64,000 nt of DNA, from the NCBI GenBank assembly GCA_022822365.1, contig JAJEBV010000049.1:1-64000 (forward strand), read 5' to 3'. This DNA is from Thermoanaerobaculia bacterium (GTDB taxonomy: Bacteria > Acidobacteriota > Thermoanaerobaculia > Multivoradales > Multivoraceae). The notes below the pieces were generated by a model. It saw nothing but the letters and a program-made list of their open reading frames with translations. It was not told the origin of the DNA and made no database searches. A program made the position numbers and the translations under genes. This document shows positions 32,969 through 41,275 of the stretch, one piece after another (the stretch's first letter is position 1; each line of letters starts with the position of its first letter).

Positions 32969-33347
32969 GCGGATCGTGCGCGGTTGCCCGTATCTCAGTA
33001 TCGCTGCAACGATTCCTCCTATTGAGATCGACCTTGAAGTAATCGTAGGTGCCTCTCACGATGGTCCAGACCCGTGCTCCCTTGGGTGCCGGATTCTCGT
33101 CCGTGGCGTGATGCATCTCCGGCGTCGATGCTTTGCACCCGTTCCACCCCCTGACGGCTTGCTCGATCCTGCTCCCCGCTATCGAATGGCTGCTGTCGTC
33201 AGACGACTTGTAATAGATGTTCTCGGGTATCGGGCCTCGATTCTGGTCGCGCTTGAGAGTGCATTGAGTCGTCTCTTGGGCTTGAGCCTCGGCTGTCGGG
33301 TAGAGAGTAGGAGCGACGAGAGTTACGAGAATCGCCCGAACGATCAC
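32685..33347 (-). pseudogene. N-terminal part of the frameshifted secreted metalloprotease
   Basis: From ATG 33347 the frame encodes a signal peptide (ending AEAQA) and about 100 residues of a metzincin propeptide or N-terminal strand region (YYKSSDDSS, RVWTIVRGTYDYFKVDL). At about 33020-33024 the protein sense moves by one base into the frame that carries the zinc site. Removing one A from CTCAATAGG would restore a continuous reading through IGGIVAAILRYG. Beyond this point the listed frame to 32685 is meaningless. The shift may be a mutation or an assembly error. An AGGAGG sequence lies right at the junction. The ATG overlaps the stop of the next upstream gene. Confidence 0.65.
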
Positions 33348-34273
33348 GGCTCGATCTCGCAGCCGACGGTCGCGCCGCCGTTGCGACTGATGACCGTCGG
33401 CTCGCAGCCACGCTCAACCGCACGTGCCCATGCCTTCCCGAAATGCACCCGCTCCATGGATTGTTGATCGGCTCTCGCCAAGTGGTCCGTCTGCGTAAAC
33501 AGGCCTCTTGTCTCGAGCTCGAAAACGAGGTTCGTCACGTCTTCGAGCGTCATTCTCGCGTGACCTCCGAACCCACCGAACCTCCACTCGAGAACGCCAT
33601 CGTTCAGTTCCGCATACCAAGCGTCCGATGGTCCCAAGAACACCGTGCCATCTCGCCAGCGTCCGATCAGGACGATCTCCGAACCCACTCGTGGCTGATA
33701 CGGGCCACGGAAGTCCCCCGTACCGATCTGTCCCCGATCCCCACAGAACACATGGCCACGGGCTACCAGTTGCCCGATCGGAATCACCGCATACTCGGGT
33801 GATGGCGAGCGGTTCGTCAGAGGCTCCACGTCCGCGAGACGTACGAGGGCCTTCGGATAAAACCCCGTACCGAATCCGAGCGCAACTGAGTCGATCGTCG
33901 CCTTCACCGCCACCTCGGAGAGAAGCAGGATGGATCCCAGATTCTCCGCGATCTTGTCGCCCCAGCCGATCGAACCCTTGGGCGGGCAGAACCTCTTCGG
34001 CGGTACGGTTCCTTCCTCGAGTCCATGCTCGGCAACAGAACCGAATAGCCTCTTGAAGTCCGCGACCTGCTCCTCGAACTTCTCGCGCGAGTTGGCGGGG
34101 ATCCGGGACGACACGCTGCCATCGGGATTCAGCGCAACCGACACGGACATCCATTCGTGCCCCCAATCGGCCCAGTAGCGGCCCCACGTCTCCGGAAGCG
34201 GCGGCTTCTCCTGGCCGATCACTGCCGGTCCGAATGCGAGCGTCAACGTGGTGATCAGAACGAGGTGTCTCAA
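33344..34273 (-). CDS. Secreted protein of unknown function upstream of the metalloprotease
   Basis: The 309-residue protein has a signal peptide (HLVLITTLTLAFGPAVIG) and no domain I recognise. Notable features are three or four cysteines (near CPPKGSIGWG, FCGDRG, RGCEP, GCEIEP) that could form disulfides, and a Gly/Trp-rich stretch VLEWRFGGFGGHAR. The central part looks beta-rich. The start is TTG at 34273 with AGGAG eight bases upstream. Its stop overlaps the metalloprotease ATG (ATGA at 33344-33347), so the two are coupled. It could be a chaperone, inhibitor or substrate partner. Base composition is visibly less GC-rich than in the flanking genes. Confidence 0.6.
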   Translation of the reverse strand: MRHLVLITTLTLAFGPAVIGQEKPPLPETWGRYWADWGHEWMSVSVALNPDGSVSSRIPANSREKFEEQVADFKRLFGSVAEHGLEEGTVPPKRFCPPKGSIGWGDKIAENLGSILLLSEVAVKATIDSVALGFGTGFYPKALVRLADVEPLTNRSPSPEYAVIPIGQLVARGHVFCGDRGQIGTGDFRGPYQPRVGSEIVLIGRWRDGTVFLGPSDAWYAELNDGVLEWRFGGFGGHARMTLEDVTNLVFELETRGLFTQTDHLARADQQSMERVHFGKAWARAVERGCEPTVISRNGGATVGCEIEP

Positions 34274-34513
34274 GCGCGCTACTCCTGTCGTGTGGTCGGT
34301 GATGCGTGTGATCGGGCTTCGCCCGTCACGCCCGCCATCGGCTTCAACCTGCCAGACGACGGCAAGCCCGTCAAGCCGCCGTCGCAGCCTCCGCGCTCCG
34401 GACTTCAGATTCGGCCGCTACGCCACTGGGGCAGGGCGGCGTGATGGGTCTTCCAGCGTGTGGTCGTCGACACAGTCGCGGTTCAGGCTCGTGCCCGCGA
34501 TCGGACGGCTGGT
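34274..34513. other. 240-base spacer with a small hairpin
   Basis: No gene is recognised. CGGGC (34313-34317) and GCCCG (34321-34325) make a perfect 5-base stem with a TTC loop about 40 bases upstream of the secreted-protein start. It may be a terminator for the upstream deacetylase-like gene or a leader element. Confidence 0.3.
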
Positions 34514-35326
34514 TCAGGGAACCTCCTGGCCGCCGCGTCCAGCCCGAAACGCCTCGTCCCGCTCGGCCCGCAGGCGAAGCCCCTCCCGGAAGCGCTCGAT
34601 GTTCGCCTCGGCGCGGCGCCTGAGCCGCCGGTGTTTGAACTCGGCCTCGAGCAGGAGCAGTTCGTCCCACCCCAGGCCCTCCTCCGTCCAGTGGTACTCG
34701 TGGGTGAGGAGCTGGATCTGGTCGTAGCGGTCTAGCAGCGACGTCACCACGCCTTCGCGCCAGACCTGGGTGCTGTCGGAGAGGTACTTGATTCGCTCGA
34801 AGTACAGCGGATCGTAGGCGTCGACCACGCCGGGGATCGGCAGGGTCCGCCCCGACCGCATCGGCATGTGGGGGCTCGCGGCCTGGACGCGGGTACCGAA
34901 GAAGCTCTCCATCAGCTCGATCGCACGGCCCGCCAGCGCGACCGGATCGCCGCCCGAACGCTCCAGCAGAGCCAGGTCGTAGTGGAAGCCGAGGTCGTGC
35001 CCCAAGTCGAGGACCTTTTCGACCGCCTCGGCGCCATCGGCCTCGAAGAGGTTGTAGTCGGAACCGATCTGCACGAAGAAGGTCGAGCGGACCCCGGCGT
35101 CGTGGTCGGCCCGCGCCAGGGTCAGCGCGGCGTCGAGACTGAACTCGACGTCGTGGCGCATCAGGACGAAGCGCTCCACGTCGAGCAGCGCCTTCCCCAT
35201 CGGCGCCACCTCCCCGAACGAGAAGGTGCGGTGGGTCGAGGTGATCCGCGCCAGGATCTCCCGGTAGTGGTCCAGGGTGAAGTCGAGGTCCGGATCGGAG
35301 GGACGAGCCCGGGAGCGTGCGTTCAT
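34514..35326 (-). CDS. Polysaccharide deacetylase-like protein
   Basis: The 270-residue protein has the NodB-like opening of carbohydrate esterase 4 proteins: FVLMRHDVEFSLD with the metal-binding Asp, then AGVRSTFFVQ, and later LGFHYDLALL with a candidate His. The standard HxxxH is not evident, so activity is uncertain. Homologs are often encoded in surface polysaccharide clusters. The ATG at 35326 overlaps the stop of the glycosyltransferase gene as ATGA. A GTG at 35338 is a weaker alternative. The C-terminus is a long basic and acidic helix. Confidence 0.68.
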   Translation of the reverse strand: MNARSRARPSDPDLDFTLDHYREILARITSTHRTFSFGEVAPMGKALLDVERFVLMRHDVEFSLDAALTLARADHDAGVRSTFFVQIGSDYNLFEADGAEAVEKVLDLGHDLGFHYDLALLERSGGDPVALAGRAIELMESFFGTRVQAASPHMPMRSGRTLPIPGVVDAYDPLYFERIKYLSDSTQVWREGVVTSLLDRYDQIQLLTHEYHWTEEGLGWDELLLLEAEFKHRRLRRRAEANIERFREGLRLRAERDEAFRAGRGGQEVP

Positions 35327-36387
35327 GTCGGCTGCCACGAGACTTCTCTCCAGACCTCGGTCGCCAGGTCGTCGACCGGACGCACGCCTCCTTCGTCGAT
35401 CCAGTCGATCAGGCGGCCGGTCACGTCAGGGTAGTTCATGGGCGCCGGCTCCGGGGTGTCGATCCAGGACTCGACGGAGTCCACCGTCAGCCGCTCGACG
35501 ACGGTGCCCAGGCCAAGCGCCACCAGCGCCCGGCCGTTGAGAAACTGCTCCGGGTGACGGCCGATGGGTTGTACGAGGAGGCGGCGGCCCAGATGCAGCG
35601 CCTCACTGATCAGCGAGAAGCCCGCGTTCGTGATCACACCCGAGCAGGCGACCAGGTCGGTCAGGAACGCCGCGCGGTCGTAGGGACGGATCGAGACGTT
35701 GCCGCGCTCGACCGGCTCGGGCACCGGCCGGTAGGCGACGAACCGGCGGTGCGGCAGGCGGCCGAGCAGCGCCGTGATGCTCTCCTCGCTCTCCGCCGGC
35801 AGGTAAACGAGGAACCGCTCGTCCGTGTCCGGCGGCCGGCCGGCCCTCGCCGCCGCGACCAGGTCGGGACTGATCGTTGGGGGCAGATTCGCGCCGCCGA
35901 AGCGATGCCAGTGGAGACCGACCGCGGTCCGGACCGGCGTGTAGACCGGAGCGAACATCCGCAGCATCCACCTTGCCGGCCCGGTCCGGCCCGGCAGTCG
36001 CAGACGCCGGTGGAATGCGTAGAGATGGCCGACGCCGATGCTGGGCCGCCGGCAGCGACGAGCGATCCAGGCGGAAACCGGCTCGTAGTCGGTCAGCACG
36101 AGATCGAAGCCGGACGCATCGAAGCTGCGCACGTCGCGCAGGAAGCGCACCACCCGTAACTGCCGAATCGTCTGAAGCAGCCGCACTCGGCCTCCGGCTG
36201 CCTGACCCGTGAACCCCTCAAGCAGCGTGTGACTCGCCCGGATCTCCGGGTCGGCGAACGCCGCGGAGGATCGTCCGGTGAGCAGGCAGTGGACCTCGTG
36301 GCCCCGGCTCCGCAAACCGGCCACCATCGCCGCCGACCGCACGAGATGGCCGTGGCCCGTGCCCTGAACGCCGTACAGAATCCTCAT
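35323..36387 (-). CDS. MurG/UGT-like glycosyltransferase
   Basis: The 354-residue protein has the GT-B fold pattern. The N-terminus MRILYGVQGTGHGHLVRS resembles MurG-type glycosyltransferases, with a Gly-rich acceptor loop. In the C-terminal half, CSGVITNAGFSLISEALHLGRRLLVQPI matches the nucleotide-sugar donor loop. No membrane segment is visible. The frame is open far upstream, but the ATG at 36387 begins the conserved first strand. It is coupled to the deacetylase-like gene and divergent from a UDP-sulfoquinovose synthase gene, so a cell-surface glycan or glycolipid role is plausible. The acceptor is unknown. Confidence 0.78.
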   Translation of the reverse strand: MRILYGVQGTGHGHLVRSAAMVAGLRSRGHEVHCLLTGRSSAAFADPEIRASHTLLEGFTGQAAGGRVRLLQTIRQLRVVRFLRDVRSFDASGFDLVLTDYEPVSAWIARRCRRPSIGVGHLYAFHRRLRLPGRTGPARWMLRMFAPVYTPVRTAVGLHWHRFGGANLPPTISPDLVAAARAGRPPDTDERFLVYLPAESEESITALLGRLPHRRFVAYRPVPEPVERGNVSIRPYDRAAFLTDLVACSGVITNAGFSLISEALHLGRRLLVQPIGRHPEQFLNGRALVALGLGTVVERLTVDSVESWIDTPEPAPMNYPDVTGRLIDWIDEGGVRPVDDLATEVWREVSWQPT

Positions 36388-36579
36388 GACCGAGCCCGTC
36401 GTGCTGTGCCGGACCAGAGCACCCGGGCGGAAGGTAGCACCCGCCGACTCGCCGTCGCAAGCATCCGCCGCTGTTACACTGACCGTCCGACTGAACTTCC
36501 TCGTTTCTTTGCCGGTTCTTCCCGTTGCGTACCAGGGAGCGCGGTCTGATCCCCGCGTTGCAATCAGCAGGGGGGTGAC

Positions 36580-37902
36580 ATCACGCGCGTTCTCATCGCA
36601 GGCATCGACGGCTACCTCGGTTGGCCGTTGGCGCAGTACCTGACTGCTCGAGGTCACCAGGTTGCCGGCATCGATGCCGGCTTCCGCCGCGAATGGGTCG
36701 CCGAAATGGGCGGCCGCTCGGCCCTGCCCGTCGCCTCCGTCGAGGCACGCCTCGACGCCTTCGAATCCGTCTGCGACACGCGCCCCCACGTCGTCCAGGG
36801 CGACCTGACCGACAGGGACGTCGTCTACCGGCTCTTCGAAGAGGCCCGGCCGGAGGCGATCGTCCACCTGGGCGAGTGCCCCTCGGCGCCCTACTCGATG
36901 ATCGACGCGGACCACGCGATCTGGGTCCAGCGCAACAACATCGAGGGCACGATGAACGTGCTCTACGCGATGCGCGACCTGGCGCCCGAGGCGCACCTGG
37001 TCAAGCTCGGCACGATGGGCGAGTACGGCACGCCGAACCTGGACATCCCCGAAGGCTTCTTCGAGATCGAGTACCGCGGCCGCCGCGACCGCCTGCCCTT
37101 CCCCCGGCAGGCCGGCTCCTGGTACCACTGGAGCAAGGTCCACGACAGCAACAACGTGATGTTCGCCTGCCGCATCTTCGGGCTCCGGGCCACCGACGTG
37201 ATGCAGGGCGTCGTCTACGGCACCCGCTTCTTCGGCAGCTCCGCCGACCACCCCGCCGATCCCGCGCTCCACACCCGGCTGGACTTCGATCAGGCCTTCG
37301 GCACGGCGCTCAACCGCTTCTGCTGCCAGTCCGTGATCGGCGAGCCGATGACCCTTTTCGGCCTCGGCAACCAGCGGCGCGGCTTCCTGCCCATCTGCGA
37401 TTCGATGCAGTGCCTGACCCTGGCGGTCGACAACCCGCCCGAGGCGGGCGACTACCGGGTGTTCAACCAGTTCGAGGAGACGTACACCATCTCGGAACTC
37501 GCCTCCAAGGTCGCCGCCGTCGCATCCGACATGGGCCTCGATCCGAGAATCCGGCGGATCGAGAATCCCCGCAAGGAAATGGAAGAGCACCACTACAACC
37601 CGGACCACGACCATCTGCTGGCGCTGGGCTACCAGCCGACCCGCGACATGGACTCGGAGATCCGGGCGATGCTCGAAGACCTCCTGCCGCACCACGACCG
37701 GATCGCGGCGAAGCGGGACGTGCTCCTCCCCGACATCCGCTGGGACGGCAGCCGGCGGAAGTCGATCTTCCTGGATGGCTCGAACGGCGCGGGGCCGGAA
37801 GAAGCGGCCGGCGAGCCGCCGTCAGTCGACGAGCCGGAAGCGCGTGCCGCAGATGTGGATCACGCCGTCGTCGCCGAGGCAGCCCCGGTCGCGCGCCGCT
37901 GA
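36580..37902 (+). CDS. sqdB: UDP-sulfoquinovose synthase-like epimerase
   Basis: About 440 residues of an extended SDR close to SQD1/SqdB. The dinucleotide motif AGIDGYLGWPLA lies at the very N-terminus. SAPYSM, LVKLGTMGEYGTPN and the catalytic Y-H-W-S-K are conserved, as is ATDVMQGVVYG. SqdB makes UDP-sulfoquinovose from UDP-glucose and sulfite for sulfolipid or sulfated glycan synthesis. No ATG, GTG or TTG lies in frame between the upstream TGA (36547) and the TTG at 36628, which would delete half the motif. An ATC at 36580 just after AGGGGGG is my tentative start. A Glu/Ala-rich tail overlaps the convergent gene by 81 bases. Confidence 0.75.
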   Translation: MTRVLIAGIDGYLGWPLAQYLTARGHQVAGIDAGFRREWVAEMGGRSALPVASVEARLDAFESVCDTRPHVVQGDLTDRDVVYRLFEEARPEAIVHLGECPSAPYSMIDADHAIWVQRNNIEGTMNVLYAMRDLAPEAHLVKLGTMGEYGTPNLDIPEGFFEIEYRGRRDRLPFPRQAGSWYHWSKVHDSNNVMFACRIFGLRATDVMQGVVYGTRFFGSSADHPADPALHTRLDFDQAFGTALNRFCCQSVIGEPMTLFGLGNQRRGFLPICDSMQCLTLAVDNPPEAGDYRVFNQFEETYTISELASKVAAVASDMGLDPRIRRIENPRKEMEEHHYNPDHDHLLALGYQPTRDMDSEIRAMLEDLLPHHDRIAAKRDVLLPDIRWDGSRRKSIFLDGSNGAGPEEAAGEPPSVDEPEARAADVDHAVVAEAAPVARR

Positions 37903-38586
37903 ACGGGCGCGGTCCGCGTCCACCGCGCGCACGTCGATTCCGCCCAGGCCCTCGGGCCGGCCGTCGACCGGCAGCACGAAGCGCAGGTCGGCGTTCTCGA
38001 ACGGAATCGTCGGCACGCCCTCGACGTCGTGCAGAGGGATCTGCGCGATCTCGCTCCACCGAGCCGCCAGCCGGGGCGGGTCCGGGGTCTGGATCTCCCC
38101 CGCGACGATCGCGTCGATGACGTCCGTTCGCCGGCAACGCTGCCAATTGTCGCCGGCAGGCTCCCACGGCCCGTCAGGCTCGAGACCGTTGGTCTGGCAG
38201 TCGATCTCGAAGAAGGTGCCGCCGGTGTCCTTGGGATGGAGCTGCATGTTCTGGAAGCCGTGGCGCTCGAAGTCGTTGACCAGGCGGATGCCCAGCTCCT
38301 CGACCCGCCGCCGGCGCGGGGCATGGTCGTCGCACTGGGTGATGAACATGTAGCCGCCGTCGCCGCCGCGCTTCTCCAGGTAGCGGCCGCCCGCCGTGTT
38401 CTCCTCGACTGGCGCGACCACCTCGAGTAGCTGATTGCCGATCGGCAGCAGGGCGTTTTCCAGGCCGAACCGGCCGACGCCCGGGTCGTTGTAGCAAACC
38501 TCGATGTCGAACACGGCCTCCAGGTCGTCGACGACCGGGGCGAGTTGTTCGGCTACCAGACAGATCTGCCGCAGGCGCAACCACAT
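37822..38586 (-). CDS. VOC-superfamily (glyoxalase-like) protein
   Basis: The 254-residue protein consists of two vicinal-oxygen-chelate-like halves: RQICLVAEQLAPVVDDLEAVFDIE opens the first, and a second less conserved half follows after residue 130. A His near HPKDTGGTFFEID and nearby Glu could bind metal. The reaction is not known. AGGAG before the ATG at 38586 supports the start. Its 3' end overlaps the sqdB-like gene by 81 bases tail to tail, which is unusual but both frames look genuine. Confidence 0.7.
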   Translation of the reverse strand: MWLRLRQICLVAEQLAPVVDDLEAVFDIEVCYNDPGVGRFGLENALLPIGNQLLEVVAPVEENTAGGRYLEKRGGDGGYMFITQCDDHAPRRRRVEELGIRLVNDFERHGFQNMQLHPKDTGGTFFEIDCQTNGLEPDGPWEPAGDNWQRCRRTDVIDAIVAGEIQTPDPPRLAARWSEIAQIPLHDVEGVPTIPFENADLRFVLPVDGRPEGLGGIDVRAVDADRARSAARDRGCLGDDGVIHICGTRFRLVD

Positions 38587-38671
38587 GACGAGTCTCCTTC
38601 GGGTGCTTCGGTTCGGACGGAAGGCCGGATCATGGCACGAATGCCCGGCGCGCCGCCGATTCGTGTCGCGG

Positions 38672-39865
38672 CTACGACTCCGGCCAGGAACCGCGACCTT
38701 CCAGCAGGAAGGTCAGGTGCGGGTGGTACAGCGCCGGTTCCAGCAGGAACGAGTCGTGCCCCTTGTCGGAGTGCACGATGATCCTCATGCAACTCACGCC
38801 GGCATCCTCGAGCGTCGCCATCAGCTCGCCCTGCTCTTCGGGGTAGTAGCAGACGTCCGAGTTGATCGAGAAGATGAGAAAGCGCTGGTCCCGGCAGCGC
38901 TCGAAGGCTTCCTGAAGGGAACCGACGCCGGCGGCCGCGGCCAGATCGAACTGGCTCCAGGCGTCGAGAATCCGCAGGTAGGAGTTCGCGTCGAAGCGGG
39001 CGGCAAACTTCCGGCCCTGATGCCGCATGTAGGACTCGATCGGGTGGTTCACGCCGTACCACGGTACGCCCGAGGCCTCGGCAACCGTGTTCCGGGCCCG
39101 CCGCCGCAGGGTACGCAGCGACACGAACGTCTTGTGGTTGATCTGGCGGGCGATCTTCATCCCCTCGAGCTCCGTACCCGGCGGGTACTCGCCGCCGTCG
39201 AAGCGGGGGTCGTTGGCGACCGCCTGGATCTGCTCGAAGTTGTGGATCCGCTGGAGAGGCGTCACTTCCATGCCGGCCGCGATCACGACGACGTTGCGAA
39301 CCCGCTCCGGGAACATGACCGCGAGATCGAGCACCGCCATGCCGCCGGTCGACGGTCCGATGCCCGCGTGCAGCACGTCGATTCCCAGCCGGTCGACCAG
39401 GCGCATCGCGGCGCGCACCGAGTCGGAGAACCGTACCCGGGGGAAGGACGGGCCCCAGCGCTCGCCGGTGGCCGGGTCGATCGACAGCGGGCCCGTCGAT
39501 CCGTAGCAGCCGCCGATGTAGTTGACGCAGATGACGCAAAAGTGGTCCGTGTCGATGGCCCGACCGGGGCCGATGAACTCGTGCCACCAGCCGACCACCA
39601 TCTCGTCGGTCCAGGCGTCGCCGAGGCCGGGAACGCCGTGGTTCGTACCCGCCGCGTGGTGGCTGCCGGTCAGAGCGTGGAACAGCAACACGACGTTGTC
39701 GCGCGCGGCGTTCAGTTCGCCGTACTGCTCCCAGGCCAGGGTGAAGCCGGACAGGGTGTCGCCGCAGCGGAGTTCGAGCGGTTCGTCGAAGTGCTCGAAC
39801 CGGGTCTCGACGACGCCGATGTCGCCACTGGCCGCCGTCGGCTGCAGGTCGCGAACCGTCTCCAT
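38672..39865 (-). CDS. metX: Homoserine O-acyltransferase (MetX family)
   Basis: The 397-residue alpha/beta-hydrolase contains the MetX hallmarks: LFHALTGSHH, NYIGGCYGSTGP and the nucleophile S172 in G-P-S-T-G-G-M, with the acid in INSDVCYYP and the catalytic His in DKGHDSFLL. MetX acylates homoserine (acetyl- or succinyl-CoA) as the first step of methionine synthesis. The nucleophile context has P-S-T instead of the more common GSMGG, so donor choice is uncertain. The ATG at 39865 lies 6 bases after TAGGGT on the minus strand. No other methionine gene is near. Confidence 0.9.
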   Translation of the reverse strand: METVRDLQPTAASGDIGVVETRFEHFDEPLELRCGDTLSGFTLAWEQYGELNAARDNVVLLFHALTGSHHAAGTNHGVPGLGDAWTDEMVVGWWHEFIGPGRAIDTDHFCVICVNYIGGCYGSTGPLSIDPATGERWGPSFPRVRFSDSVRAAMRLVDRLGIDVLHAGIGPSTGGMAVLDLAVMFPERVRNVVVIAAGMEVTPLQRIHNFEQIQAVANDPRFDGGEYPPGTELEGMKIARQINHKTFVSLRTLRRRARNTVAEASGVPWYGVNHPIESYMRHQGRKFAARFDANSYLRILDAWSQFDLAAAAGVGSLQEAFERCRDQRFLIFSINSDVCYYPEEQGELMATLEDAGVSCMRIIVHSDKGHDSFLLEPALYHPHLTFLLEGRGSWPES

Positions 39866-39871
39866 GCGCCA

Positions 39872-39877
39872 ACCCTA
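39872..39877 (-). promoter_or_regulatory. -10 box of a probably leaderless promoter (metX)
   Basis: On the minus strand TAGGGT is followed by 6 bases and the ATG at 39865. No Shine-Dalgarno sequence is present. Confidence 0.5.
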
Positions 39878-39897
39878 TGGGCTTATATCGGAGAACG

Positions 39898-41229
39898 CTA
39901 CGGCGGCGACGACAGACCGCGCGGCACCAGCGCCCAGTAGCGGCCCCGGTGCGCCATGCGGCCGGCGATCGCCCGCGCCCGCTCTCCGGCACCCCAGAAG
40001 ACGTCGCCCCGCACCGCTCCCCGGATCGCCCCGCCCGTGTCCTGGGCAACCAGCAGCCACTGTCGCCGCTCGTCGGGAGCATCGGCGACCGCGGCCGGGA
40101 CCATCGCATCGAGCCAGACGGGAACGCCGAGCGGAACGTGCAGCCGGTCGACCGCCAGGGAACGCTCCGGGGTCAGGGCGACGCCCTGCGCGCCGATCGG
40201 GCCGTCGCCGCGGATCTCACGGAAGAAGACGTAGGAGTCGTTCGTCGCCATGACCTCGTCCGCGCGGTCGGGATGCTCCCGCAGCCAGGCATCGATCGAC
40301 TGCAGCGACACCTCCTCCAGCGTCAGTTCGCCCAGGTCGACCAGGGTGCGGCCGATCGCATGGTAGGGGTGGCCGTTCTGCGCAGCGTAGCCGACCCGGA
40401 AGACGGTTCCGTCGTCGAGTTCGACCCGCCCCGATCCCTGGATGTGGAGGAAGAAGGCGTCGATCGCATCGTCCACCCAGATCAACTCCAGGCCGCGGCC
40501 CGCGAGCGAACCGGACGCGATCGCCTCCCGGTCGTCGTACGGCTGGAGGCTCCCGCCCTGAACGCGGCCCGCTACGCGGCGGCCCCGCAGATCGTCGCGG
40601 AATCGGCCGAGGTCCACCATGACAAGGTCTGACGGCTGCGTGTACAGCGGCACGCCGTACCGCTCGCTCCGGCGGCGGCTGCCATGAAGCAAAGGCTCGA
40701 AGTAGCCTGTGAAGAGGCCGATCCGGCGCGACCAGCCCGAGCCTTCGCCCGGCCGGCCGCCGGTCTCCTCCACGTCGGACCGAGCAAGCGGTACCGCGAC
40801 GAGTTCGCGCTCGATGACCGCGCGGACTTCCTCCTGGCCGGCTTCGTCTCCCAAGCCGCGCAGGGCGCCGCAGAACGGCCGCCAGTCACCGGGAGTGCCG
40901 CCGAGATCGACCGGGTTCAACGGCCGGTCCGCTGGCTGCGCCAGGACGCGATCGCAACTCCTGAGCAGCGCCGGCAAGGCCTCGAACACATCGTCAGCGC
41001 TCCAACCCGGCAGCGAAGCGACCTCGACCGGCGGCCCGTAGACGGCGACCGCCGGCGCCTCGGGCGCCGCCGGCGGCTCGGCTCCTCCAGGCGCCCCCAG
41101 CCATCCCACGATGCGTTCCGGACCGATCGCCAGGACGGTCGCCACCAGCGCCCAGCCAAAGACCACGAGCAGCGCGATCCGCATCCCGCGTTCCCGCGAG
41201 AATCTTCCCCGTTCCGACCGCGGCGCCAT
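39898..41229 (-). CDS. mltA: MltA-type lytic transglycosylase
   Basis: The 443-residue protein has an N-terminal membrane anchor (IALLVVFGWALVATVLA) and the MltA domains: GLFTGYFEPLLHGS, GVPLYTQPSDLV, FFLHIQGSGRV and NGHPYHAIGR. The C-terminal 3D domain has VAQDTGGAIRG, whose Asp is catalytic. MltA cleaves peptidoglycan glycan strands, making 1,6-anhydromuramic ends. Here the anchor is a transmembrane helix, not a lipobox. The ATG at 41229 lies 9 bases after TAGCGT. The gene is divergent from a glycosyltransferase gene across 46 bases. Confidence 0.92.
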   Translation of the reverse strand: MAPRSERGRFSRERGMRIALLVVFGWALVATVLAIGPERIVGWLGAPGGAEPPAAPEAPAVAVYGPPVEVASLPGWSADDVFEALPALLRSCDRVLAQPADRPLNPVDLGGTPGDWRPFCGALRGLGDEAGQEEVRAVIERELVAVPLARSDVEETGGRPGEGSGWSRRIGLFTGYFEPLLHGSRRRSERYGVPLYTQPSDLVMVDLGRFRDDLRGRRVAGRVQGGSLQPYDDREAIASGSLAGRGLELIWVDDAIDAFFLHIQGSGRVELDDGTVFRVGYAAQNGHPYHAIGRTLVDLGELTLEEVSLQSIDAWLREHPDRADEVMATNDSYVFFREIRGDGPIGAQGVALTPERSLAVDRLHVPLGVPVWLDAMVPAAVADAPDERRQWLLVAQDTGGAIRGAVRGDVFWGAGERARAIAGRMAHRGRYWALVPRGLSSPP

Positions 41230-41275
41230 GCAGTCGAGACGCTAGCAGCAGCGGGCGGCGGGTACGCTCTCGGCC
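41230..41275. promoter_or_regulatory. Divergent promoter region mltA / glycosyltransferase
   Basis: This 46-base gap holds two outward -10 boxes: TAGCGT on the minus strand (41239-41244), 9 bases from the mltA ATG, and TACGCT on the plus strand (41263-41268), 7 bases from the glycosyltransferase ATG. The -35 regions would overlap each other and the opposite gene, so the two promoters may compete. Confidence 0.5.

Noticed and set aside
30983..33025. 680-codon open frame on the plus strand, Val/Arg-rich
   Set aside because: It is the antisense reading of the metalloprotease gene. The GTC/GTG runs are complements of GAC/CAC codons for the acidic linkers.
36388..37695. Upstream extension of the glycosyltransferase frame on the minus strand
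   Set aside because: It is antisense to the sqdB-like gene. The GT-B fold begins at the ATG at 36387.
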